Shown piece by piece: positions 6,649 through 11,856 of a stretch of 11,856 bases of DNA. The translations under genes were made by a program, and so were the position numbers. The DNA is from an uncultured Acetobacteraceae bacterium (GTDB taxonomy: Bacteria; Pseudomonadota; Alphaproteobacteria; Acetobacterales; Acetobacteraceae): assembly GCA_937930165.1 (NCBI GenBank), contig CALGVL010000097.1, positions 1 through 11,856 of the forward strand, in the 5' to 3' direction. Below the pieces are notes generated by a model. It searched no databases. It saw nothing but the letters and a program-made list of their open reading frames with translations, and was not told where the DNA came from. Position 1 is the stretch's first letter. Each line of letters opens with the position of its first letter.

Positions 6649-7704
6649 TCAGAACAGGTCGAGGCCCTGCGCCCCGGCCAGGAGCTGATGCCAGCCGGTC
6701 TCGATCCGGTGCCCCGCATCCTCGAACAGGCCCCGCGCATCGGCCAGGACGGAATCCGTGTCCGCCAGTCCGCCGAGCACGCCCTGCAGCAGGTCGCCGG
6801 CATTCGCGCCGGACGAATAATCTCCCGCATAGACGGCGCGGAACCAGGCATCCTCCGTATCCCCGCCTGTCGTCGGGATGGTCTCCGAGGCGAGGGTGCC
6901 GGCCGCGGCCTCGCCGGTTTCCGCGACATAGAGCGTGGCGCGGTGGCGCGATGGATCGGCCTCCAGCAGCCCGGCGGGGGCGGTGGGGCCGAGCTGGCCG
7001 TCCTCGCCCGGCAGCAGTTCGATCGTGCCGCGGTTCACGTAATTCGTGGTCAGGAAGGGCAGGGAGGCCAGCGCATCCAGCGGCGTCAGCCCGGGGAACT
7101 CAGGCGCCACCTGCTGCGCCGCCGCTTCGGCCAGGAGCGGATTGGCTCGCAGCGCCGCGCCGATCTCGCCGCGATGCGCGCCCAGGAAAACCGCCGGGTC
7201 GTCGGCGATCATGACATTCTCGATCCGCGCATCCGGCGCGGGATTCAGCAGCGCGCCGGGGGAGCCGAAGGTTTCGCCGCGATGCGGGACGCCGCCCAGT
7301 TGGTCCGGATGCGTGGCCATGTAGAGCTGCACATAGGCCCCGCCCAGGCTGTGGCCGGTGGCCACCACCTGCTGCACCGCGCCGCTCGCCGCATAGGCAT
7401 CGGCCGCGGCGACCAGATCCTGGAAATTCGTGTAGCCGGCATTGATGTCATTGAGATTGGAGATGGAGTCCGCGCGGTCGTCGGAGCCGCGGAAGGCCAG
7501 CACCAGCGTCTCCACTCCGTCCAGCATGCCGGTCACCGCAAGGGCGGCGCCATTCGCGTCGCGATACACACCATTCGCATAACTGGCGCCTGGATCGGGC
7601 GCGAGCAGGAGCGGCGCGGCCGTGAAGCCCGGCGGCAGGACCGGCGCATCGTCATAGGCGGCGAGCGAGAGCTGGGCCAGGGTCGCGTCGGAGGCGGTGA
7701 TCAT
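6649..7704 (-). CDS. Class 3 (alpha/beta hydrolase) lipase-like protein
   Basis: A 351-residue protein with the fold marks of Lipase_3 enzymes, which cleave acylglycerols. LVLAFRGSDD (67-76) supplies the oxyanion region, and VATGHSLGGAY (114-124) is the nucleophile elbow with S119. VMIADDP gives D168/D169 and PSRHRAT gives H254, making a plausible Ser-Asp-His triad. No N-terminal signal peptide or lipobox is seen: the protein begins MITASDATLAQLSLAAYDD. It has no RTX nonapeptide repeats. The last ~95 residues are Gly/Ala/Asp-rich and end in LDLF, compatible with, but not proof of, a type I secretion signal. AGGAGA lies seven bases before the ATG. The gene stands alone between a convergent purA and a long non-coding stretch. 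The substrate and location are unknown. Confidence 0.85.
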   Translation of the reverse strand: MITASDATLAQLSLAAYDDAPVLPPGFTAAPLLLAPDPGASYANGVYRDANGAALAVTGMLDGVETLVLAFRGSDDRADSISNLNDINAGYTNFQDLVAAADAYAASGAVQQVVATGHSLGGAYVQLYMATHPDQLGGVPHRGETFGSPGALLNPAPDARIENVMIADDPAVFLGAHRGEIGAALRANPLLAEAAAQQVAPEFPGLTPLDALASLPFLTTNYVNRGTIELLPGEDGQLGPTAPAGLLEADPSRHRATLYVAETGEAAAGTLASETIPTTGGDTEDAWFRAVYAGDYSSGANAGDLLQGVLGGLADTDSVLADARGLFEDAGHRIETGWHQLLAGAQGLDLF

Positions 7705-7903
7705 CGGAAGCTCTCCTGGGGGAACGCCATGGGGGCTGTCCCCTGACGCGGCGTGGTGGGCGGGACTACCGGCGGTTCATGCTGCGCCGGCAGAACACGC
7801 TTCGGCCAGGCCGGTTGCAGGGGCGTGGCCCGGACGCGCCGGCCTGATCTCCGCCTTGCTGGCCAGTCCGGCTCTGGCGGAGAGGGCTGCTTCATCCCCT
7901 GTT

Positions 7904-7924
7904 CCGGCATCAGGCCGATGCCGG
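7904..7924. repeat. Perfect 8-bp inverted repeat in the non-coding gap
   Basis: CCGGCATC at 7904-7911 and GATGCCGG at 7917-7924 are exact reverse complements around the five-base loop AGGCC. There is no T run on either side, so a terminator is unlikely. It lies about 200 bases upstream of the lipase start. Confidence 0.55.
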
Positions 7925-8013
7925 GGCCTGTCCGGTACGGGCGGATCGTTGTGAGTTCAACGACTCCGCGGTCTGCTTCGAAGTGAGCTACGAGAAGCCC
8001 TCAGGCGATCCGT

Positions 8014-8040
8014 CCGATGCCCGATGCCCGATGCCCGATG
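8014..8040. repeat. Short tandem repeat, unit CCGATGC
   Basis: Three perfect head-to-tail copies of the 7-mer CCGATGC (8014-8034) are followed by a fourth copy that differs only in its last base (CCGATGG). It lies in the non-coding gap, about 55 bases beyond the stop of the biotinyl-protein gene. Such repeats can vary in copy number by slippage. Confidence 0.8.
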
Positions 8041-8093
8041 GCCGGATGGCCCGGAGCTGCGGATTGGCCGGCCCGACACAATGCGCCGCGGCG

Positions 8094-8315
8094 TCAGGCA
8101 GCGATCACCGCCACCACATCGCCTTCCGCTACCGTCTCGCCCTCCTGCACGCGGATCTCCTTCACGGTGCCGTCGCGCGGGGCCATGACCGGGATTTCCA
8201 TCTTCATCGATTCCAGGAGCAGCACCGGCTCCTCGCGCTCCACCGTCTCGCCGGGCTGTTTCAGAATTTTCCAGACGGAGCCGGAGATCTCGGACTTCAC
8301 GCGGATTTCGGCCAT
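8094..8315 (-). CDS. Free-standing biotinyl (biotin/lipoyl attachment) domain protein
   Basis: A 73-residue protein consisting of a single biotinyl domain, the flattened beta barrel that carries biotin for carboxylases. ESMKME at 35-40 contains the biotinylation site K38 between two Met, the pattern for biotin rather than lipoate. GDVVAVI near the C-terminus closes the fold. It is about half the length of AccB, lacking the Pro/Ala-rich N-terminal arm, and resembles the ~70-residue 'biotin/lipoyl-like attachment protein' type. The ATG at 8313-8315 is chosen because a purine-rich GAGGGGGGG lies just upstream and the domain begins there; the longer open frame covers the end of ubiE. It follows ubiE by 28 bases on the same strand, probably in one transcript. 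No carboxylase or biotin ligase gene is nearby, so its partner is unknown. Confidence 0.88.
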   Translation of the reverse strand: MAEIRVKSEISGSVWKILKQPGETVEREEPVLLLESMKMEIPVMAPRDGTVKEIRVQEGETVAEGDVVAVIAA

Positions 8316-8343
8316 ACGCTTTTCCCCCCCTCTGCGCGGTGGC

Positions 8344-9105
8344 TCAGAAGCGCCACCCAGTATGGATCGCCACGATCCCGCCGGTGAGGCTGCGCCAGGA
8401 AACACGCTCCAGCCCTGCCTCCCGCATCATCGCGGCGAGCCTCTCCTGGTCCGGAAACATGCGGATGCTCTCGGCCAGATACCGGTAGCTCTCGGCATCA
8501 TGCGCCACGCGGGCGCCGAGCGCCGGCAGCACCTTGAAGGACCAGGCATCGTAGATCGGCACCAGGGGGTCCACCTCCACCCGGCTGAATTCCAGGCAGT
8601 GGAAGCGCCCGCCGGGCCGCAGCACCCGCCGTGCCTCGCGCAGCACCGCCAGCTTGTCGGTGCAATTGCGCAGGCCAAAGGCGATGGAGACCTTCTCTAC
8701 GCTGCGGTCCGGCAGAGGCAGGCGCTCGGCATCGGCGCAGAGGAACATCAGCCCGGCGGCCAGCCCCCGGTCCAGCGCCCGCCCCTGTGCCACCTGCAGC
8801 ATGGAGGGGTTCACATCGGAGAGGATCACCCGCCCCGCGCCACGCTCCTTCGCCAGGAAGGAGATGTCGCCGGTGCCGCCGGCCAGGTCCAGCAGCGTCT
8901 CCCGCGGGCTGGCGCCGATGGCATTGACGAAGATGCGCTTCCAGACCCGGTGCAGGCCAAGCGACATCAGGTCGTTCATCAGGTCATAGCGCGGGGCCAC
9001 GCTGTCGAAGACCTGGCGCACCAGATGCGCCTTTTCCTCCCGCGGCACCTCGCGGAAGCCGAAATCGGTGGTCCCGGAGGGGGAGTGGGTGTTGCGTTCG
9101 CTCAT
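8344..9105 (-). CDS. ubiE: Ubiquinone/menaquinone C-methyltransferase UbiE
   Basis: A 253-residue SAM-dependent methyltransferase that adds the C-methyl group to the ring in ubiquinone synthesis (and menaquinone where present). The motifs are clear: FDSVAPRYDLMNDLMS (33-48), the SAM-binding DLAGGTGD (73-80), SDVNPSML (96-103), AFGLRNCTD (132-140), VLRPGG (151-156), LEFS (161-164) and SYRYLAESIRMFPDQ (206-220). The ATG at 9103-9105 fits family length; a GTG 12 codons earlier is possible but adds a nonconserved segment. It is divergent from mutM across 53 bases. The usual follower ubiB is not present; the biotinyl-domain gene takes that place. Confidence 0.95.
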   Translation of the reverse strand: MSERNTHSPSGTTDFGFREVPREEKAHLVRQVFDSVAPRYDLMNDLMSLGLHRVWKRIFVNAIGASPRETLLDLAGGTGDISFLAKERGAGRVILSDVNPSMLQVAQGRALDRGLAAGLMFLCADAERLPLPDRSVEKVSIAFGLRNCTDKLAVLREARRVLRPGGRFHCLEFSRVEVDPLVPIYDAWSFKVLPALGARVAHDAESYRYLAESIRMFPDQERLAAMMREAGLERVSWRSLTGGIVAIHTGWRF

Positions 9106-9158
9106 GCCGGCGTCACCATAGCGGGCCGGTGCGCGATGCACGACCCCGGGGGTAGAGT

Positions 9159-10004
9159 ATGCCGGAACTGCCGGAAGTGGAGACGGTGATGCGCGGCCTG
9201 GCCGCCGTGCTGCAGGGGCGGGTGATCGCCCACGTCACTGTCAGCCGGCCGGATCTGCGCTGGCCCCTGCCGGAAGGGCTGGAAAAGCGGCTGACCGGCG
9301 CACGGGTGGAAGGGTTCCGCCGGCGCGGCAAATACATGCTGATGCGGCTTTCGGGTGGGGATTCGGTGCTGATCCATCTCGGCATGTCCGGCCGCATGGT
9401 GGCGCGGCCCGCCGAGGCGCGGCCCAACGCCCCCGTCACGCATGAGCATCTGGCCCTGGAGACCGAGGACGGGACGCATATCGGCTTCGTCGATCCCCGC
9501 CGCTTCGGCTGCGTGGATCTGGTGCCGACGGCGGAGGAGGACAGGCACCGCCTGCTCGCCGGCCTCGGGCCGGAGCCGCTGGAGGACAGCTTCACTCCGG
9601 AGGTGCTCTCCGCCGCCCTGGCCGGGAAGGCGACCTCGATCAAGGCGGCGCTGCTGGACCAGCGGGTGGTGGCGGGGCTCGGCAATATATACGTATCCGA
9701 GGCGCTGTTCCGCGCCGGCATTTCCCCCCGGCGGCGGGCATCCACCGTTGCCGGCGCCCGCGCGGCACGGCTGGTGCCGGCGATCAAGCGGGTGTTGCAG
9801 GAGAGCATCGCCGCCGGCGGATCCTCGCTGCGCGATTATGTCCAGGCGGATGGCGGGATCGGCTTCTTCCAGGAACGCTTCAAGGTCTATGACCGCGAAG
9901 GCCAGCCCTGCGAGCACTGCCCCGGCCCCCCGGACTGCCCCGGCATCCAGCGCATCGTCCAGTCGGGCCGCTCCACCTTTTATTGCCCGCGCACCCAGCG
10001 TTGA
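9159..10004 (+). CDS. mutM: Formamidopyrimidine-DNA glycosylase (Fpg/MutM) with a rearranged zinc finger
   Basis: MutM (281 residues) excises oxidised purines such as 8-oxoguanine and cuts the strand at the abasic site. The N-terminus PELPEVET gives catalytic P2 and E3 after Met removal. K58 in RRGKYM, HLGMSGRM (73-80) and DPRRFG (112-117) contact the lesion and the DNA, and GLGNIYVSEALF (173-184) includes the helix-two-turn-helix. The C-terminal zinc finger departs from the usual CxxC...CPxCQ. It has C251, C254 and C260 before R271, then only C276, and the last canonical Cys is Thr (T279 in CPRTQR). Four Cys remain, so zinc binding by a shifted ligand set is plausible. The GGGGGTAGAG just before the ATG serves as ribosome site. 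The enoyl-CoA hydratase gene follows after 33 bases. Confidence 0.96.
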   Translation: MPELPEVETVMRGLAAVLQGRVIAHVTVSRPDLRWPLPEGLEKRLTGARVEGFRRRGKYMLMRLSGGDSVLIHLGMSGRMVARPAEARPNAPVTHEHLALETEDGTHIGFVDPRRFGCVDLVPTAEEDRHRLLAGLGPEPLEDSFTPEVLSAALAGKATSIKAALLDQRVVAGLGNIYVSEALFRAGISPRRRASTVAGARAARLVPAIKRVLQESIAAGGSSLRDYVQADGGIGFFQERFKVYDREGQPCEHCPGPPDCPGIQRIVQSGRSTFYCPRTQR

Positions 10005-10037
10005 GCTAGAGCCCCACCCGAGACGGAGGACAGGCGC

Positions 10038-10817
10038 ATGGCCGAATACGGGATGATCCTGACGGAGGTGCAGGGCAAGGTGGCGGTGATCCGCCTCAAC
10101 CGTCCGCAGGCGCTGAATGCGCTCTGCGACCAGTTGATGGAGGAATTGGGCCAGGCGCTGCGCGGCTATGATGCCGATCCCGCCATTGCCGCCATCGTCC
10201 TGACCGGCAGCGAGAAGGCCTTCGCAGCCGGCGCCGACATCAAGGAGATGCAGTCCCGCACCTATCCGGCCGTCTATCTGGACGACTTCATCAGCAAGCG
10301 CTGGGAGGCGGTGCTGACCGTGCAGAAGCCGGTGATCGCCGCGGTGGCCGGCTATGCCCTGGGCGGCGGCTGCGAGCTGGCCATGATGTGCGACATCATC
10401 CTGGCCGCCGAGAATGCGCGCTTCGGCCAGCCCGAGATCAATCTGGGCGTTATCCCCGGCGCCGGCGGCACCCAGCGCCTGACGCGGGCCATCGGCAAGT
10501 CCAAGGCCATGGAGATGATCCTGACCGGCCGCATGATGGATGCGCAGGAGGCCGAGCGCGCCAACCTCGTCGCCCGCATCGTCCCGACTGACCAGCTGGT
10601 GGCGGAGGCGGTGAAGCTCGGCGAGAAGATCGGGACGCTCTCCGCTCCGGCGGTGGCGATGGCGAAGGAGGCGGTGAACCGCGCCTTCGAGACCACCCTC
10701 TCCGAAGGTGTGCGCTTCGAGCGGCGGGTCTTCCAGTCCCTCTTCGCCACGGAGGACCAGAAGGAGGGCATGGCCGCCTTCGCCGAGAAGCGGAAGCCCG
10801 TCTTTCGCAACCGCTGA
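10038..10817 (+). CDS. Enoyl-CoA hydratase (crotonase family)
   Basis: A 259-residue crotonase-fold protein that probably hydrates 2-enoyl-CoA to 3-hydroxyacyl-CoA in fatty-acid degradation. VAVIRLNRPQALNAL (15-29) and AGADIKEM (64-71) mark the CoA and oxyanion site. GYALGGGCE (105-113) gives E113 and QPEINLGVIPGAGGTQRL (131-148) gives E133, the two catalytic glutamates in hydratase spacing. A GGAGGA at 10025-10030 precedes the ATG by seven bases. It follows mutM closely and precedes rpsT; I recall the same neighbourhood in many alphaproteobacteria. The exact chain-length preference cannot be told; isomerase or other crotonase roles are less likely with both Glu present. Confidence 0.92.
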   Translation: MAEYGMILTEVQGKVAVIRLNRPQALNALCDQLMEELGQALRGYDADPAIAAIVLTGSEKAFAAGADIKEMQSRTYPAVYLDDFISKRWEAVLTVQKPVIAAVAGYALGGGCELAMMCDIILAAENARFGQPEINLGVIPGAGGTQRLTRAIGKSKAMEMILTGRMMDAQEAERANLVARIVPTDQLVAEAVKLGEKIGTLSAPAVAMAKEAVNRAFETTLSEGVRFERRVFQSLFATEDQKEGMAAFAEKRKPVFRNR

Positions 10818-10839
10818 TCCCCCCCCTGGCACCGTTCCC

Positions 10840-10869
10840 TTGACGGGGAGCGGCGCCGGACGGTAGAAG
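10840..10869 (+). promoter_or_regulatory. Sigma70-like promoter of rpsT, overlapped by an inverted repeat
   Basis: TTGACG (10840-10845) and TAGAAG (10864-10869) are separated by 18 bases, a fair -35/-10 pair about 60 bases before the rpsT start. The perfect inverted repeat GAGCGGCGC/GCGCCGCTC (10848-10856 and 10869-10877) brackets the -10 box and could be an operator or a leader hairpin. Confidence 0.6.
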
Positions 10870-10930
10870 CGCCGCTCTTGCGCGGCCCCGCGCATCACCC
10901 CTTTCACTGTCGAGCTGAAATCACAACGCC

Positions 10931-11209
10931 ATGGCGAACACGGCCTCTGCCCGCAAGCGCATCCGCCAGACCGAGAAGCGGACCATCCGCAACCGCGCCC
11001 GTCGGTCGCGGGTGCGGACCTTCCTGCGCAAGGTGGAGCAGGCCATCGCCGGCGGGAACCAGACCCAGGCGCAGGAGGCGCTGCGGGCGGCGCAGCCGGA
11101 GCTGCAGCGGGCCGCGACCAAGGGCGTGCTGCACCGGAACATGGTGGCGCGGAAGCTCTCCCGGCTCTCCGCCCGCATCAAGGCCCTGGGCGCGCCCGCC
11201 CAGGCCTGA
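10931..11209 (+). CDS. rpsT: 30S ribosomal protein S20
   Basis: S20 (92 residues) is a three-helix basic protein that binds 16S rRNA early in 30S assembly. The N-terminal MANTASARKRIRQTEKR and RNRARRSRVRTFLRKVE are typical, as is the C-terminal GVLHRNMVARKLSRLSARIKAL. There is no recognisable Shine-Dalgarno before the ATG (the preceding bases are TCACAACGCC). Poor ribosome sites are known for rpsT in E. coli, where S20 controls its own translation, so similar control is plausible here. It has its own promoter and lies directly upstream of dnaA, as in Caulobacter and other alphaproteobacteria. Confidence 0.97.
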   Translation: MANTASARKRIRQTEKRTIRNRARRSRVRTFLRKVEQAIAGGNQTQAQEALRAAQPELQRAATKGVLHRNMVARKLSRLSARIKALGAPAQA

Positions 11210-11230
11210 TCGGTCCCGGCGGCGGGCCGA
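11210..11230 (+). terminator. Hairpin at the end of rpsT, weak terminator candidate
   Basis: TCGG-T-CCCG (11210-11218) pairs with CGGGCCGA (11223-11230): eight pairs with one bulged T and a four-base loop, starting directly after the stop codon. No T tract follows, so read-through into dnaA remains possible. Confidence 0.3.
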
Positions 11231-11280
11231 ATCCCATCAGGTCAGGCTTCCGTCTTGCAAGTGACGGTTGGTGGTTGTTG

Positions 11281-11303
11281 TCGCACGGCAAGTATTCGTG
11301 CGA
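11281..11303. repeat. 7-bp inverted repeat in the rpsT-dnaA region
   Basis: TCGCACG (11281-11287) and CGTGCGA (11297-11303) are exact reverse complements around nine bases. A TTTT run lies eight bases further on, so it could act as a weak terminator for rpsT or as a protein-binding site. Confidence 0.45.
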
Positions 11304-11375
11304 ACAGCCTTTTACAGCCCTGACGGTGAGACTCAGCCAGTATTTCAACTGAGGGCGGGCCTCGGCAGTTACTGT

Positions 11376-11404
11376 TTGCCCGGTCTGTGGCGGCACGGTA
11401 TCAT
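11376..11404 (+). promoter_or_regulatory. Sigma70-like promoter of dnaA
   Basis: TTGCCC (11376-11381), a 17-base spacer and TATCAT (11399-11404) make the best promoter in the window and would start a leader of about 120 bases. The -35 box is part of TTGCCCGG (11376-11383), whose exact reverse complement CCGGGCAA (11405-11412) falls at the expected transcription start. A repressor bound to both arms would cover the whole promoter. Confidence 0.65.
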
Positions 11405-11472
11405 CCGGGCAAGCATGGCGGCGGGCGTGATGTCCCCCCGAAATCACGGTTTCGTGCGGCCCTGCTGGGGCG

Positions 11473-11516
11473 GCCGGTCGCTTCTGCGCCCGGAAGCCGG
11501 CGGCTGGCATCTTTTT
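11473..11516 (+). promoter_or_regulatory. Two alternative hairpins in the dnaA leader, attenuator-like
   Basis: GCCGG (11496-11500) and CTGGC (11504-11508) form a short hairpin followed by ATC and TTTTT (11512-11516), like a small rho-independent terminator. The same bases can pair in an alternative stem: GCCGG-TCG-CTTC (11473-11484) with GAAGCCGGC (11493-11501). The two folds exclude each other. The terminator stem is only five pairs with one G-T, so this is a suggestion. Confidence 0.3.
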
Positions 11517-11533
11517 GGTGGCAGGTGCGAGGG

Positions 11534-11856
11534 ATGGAAGAGCAGGCCGGCGTTTTGCCCCCCCAAGCGTCCGGACAGGTGGCCGCCAGTTGGGCCCGCA
11601 TCCGCGGCCGCCTGCGCGAGGAGGTCGGGGAAGTCGAGTACCGGAGCTGGCTCCGCCAGATGACCCTGCAGGGCATCGAGGGCGACGAGGCCGTCATCCT
11701 GCTGCCCACCCGCTTCCTGCGCGACTGGGTCAACAGCCATTACGGCGACCGCCTGCGCGCCCTTTGGCAGGCCGAATGTCCCGCCGTGCGCCGCATCGAC
11801 ATCCGCGTGGCGCAGGCGGGCGCGGCCCGGCCGGGTTCCCTGGATGCCGGGCCGGG
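11534..11856 (+). CDS. dnaA: Chromosomal replication initiator DnaA, N-terminal part (cut by the window edge)
   Basis: The first 107 residues of DnaA, the ATPase that opens the origin and starts replication. Domain I, which oligomerises and recruits helicase, is recognisable: W20...RLREEVGEVEYRSWL (26-40), GDEAVILLPTRFLRDWV (50-66) and a following Y70 and L-rich helix. Then the Gly/Ala/Pro-rich linker (domain II) begins and runs off the edge; the AAA+ and DNA-binding domains are outside. The ATG is preceded by AGGTGCGAGGG. Its place behind rpsT agrees with the alphaproteobacterial order. The frame stays open to the last base. Confidence 0.95.
   Translation, partial: MEEQAGVLPPQASGQVAASWARIRGRLREEVGEVEYRSWLRQMTLQGIEGDEAVILLPTRFLRDWVNSHYGDRLRALWQAECPAVRRIDIRVAQAGAARPGSLDAGP

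Larger units (their letters stand above)
7705..8093. other. Gap of about 390 bases without a credible gene
   Basis: Short open frames exist on both strands, but none has a good start site or recognisable protein pattern. The stretch contains a perfect 8-bp hairpin (CCGGCATC/GATGCCGG, 7904-7924) and a short tandem repeat at 8014-8040. The lipase promoter should lie here; I cannot point to convincing -35 and -10 boxes. No tRNA cloverleaf was seen. Confidence 0.6.
11210..11533. other. rpsT-dnaA intergenic region (324 bases) with the dnaA promoter and leader
   Basis: This stretch is visibly less GC-rich than its surroundings from about 11240 to 11380. It holds a 7-bp inverted repeat TCGCACG/CGTGCGA (11281-11303), two GANTC sites (11229-11233 and 11330-11334), a promoter and leader hairpins. 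I see no consensus DnaA box (TTATNCACA) and no AT-rich unwinding element, so it does not look like the replication origin itself. Confidence 0.65.

Noticed and set aside
7701..7986. Small open frames on both strands in the gap upstream of the lipase
   Set aside because: No ribosome site in position, no recognisable protein composition, and mutual overlap.
7945..7990. Possible tRNA, suggested by GTTCAACGACTCC
   Set aside because: No matching acceptor, D-arm or anticodon stems can be built around it.
9102..10907. Minus-strand frame of 601 codons across mutM and the enoyl-CoA hydratase
   Set aside because: Its length comes from the absence of stop codons opposite GC-rich genes; no domain visible and both plus-strand genes are certain.
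11210..11533. Replication origin next to dnaA
   Set aside because: No DnaA boxes or AT-rich unwinding stretch were found by eye; the features fit a promoter and leader better.
11268..11663. Open frame of 131 codons overlapping the dnaA start
   Set aside because: It is in a different frame from dnaA, covers the promoter and leader, and its translation matches nothing recognisable.

Overview
The window is about 11.9 kb of very GC-rich chromosomal DNA with housekeeping content. It most resembles an alphaproteobacterium of the Acetobacteraceae (Roseomonas-like). That placement is an inference from several signs: the high GC, a COQ9-family ubiquinone gene, a HisZ-PurA pair, a 67-residue S21 protein, and the order ubiE / mutM / enoyl-CoA hydratase / rpsT / dnaA that I recall from many alphaproteobacteria near dnaA. 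I see no insertion sequence, phage gene, CRISPR array, rRNA or tRNA.

Left part (1-5271). A left-truncated reading frame overlaps, by ATGA, a complete glucarate-dehydratase-like enolase-superfamily gene. The truncated frame itself looks like the C-terminal end of a divergent paralogue. A minus-strand rpsU with its own terminator follows. It is divergent from a coupled def-COQ9 pair (peptide deformylase and ubiquinone biosynthesis protein, again ATGA overlap). A minus-strand HAD phosphatase converges on COQ9 and is divergent from hisZ.

Middle part (4123-8093). hisZ (histidine pathway) and purA (AMP synthesis) are four bases apart and probably co-transcribed. A class-3 lipase lies convergent to purA. 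It is followed by about 390 bp without a credible gene, which holds a short 7-bp tandem repeat and one perfect hairpin.

Right part (8094-11856). The minus-strand pair ubiE and a 73-residue biotinyl-domain protein is divergent from mutM, which is followed by an enoyl-CoA hydratase, rpsT and the start of dnaA. rpsT and dnaA each have a readable sigma70-like promoter, and each promoter is overlapped by a perfect inverted repeat. The dnaA leader also has two mutually exclusive hairpins, the second followed by five T, an arrangement that resembles attenuation.

No clearly new multi-gene system is visible. The most interesting points are the rearranged zinc finger of MutM, the degenerate GlucD-like partner at the left edge, the free-standing biotinyl protein behind ubiE, and the dnaA promoter and leader structures.
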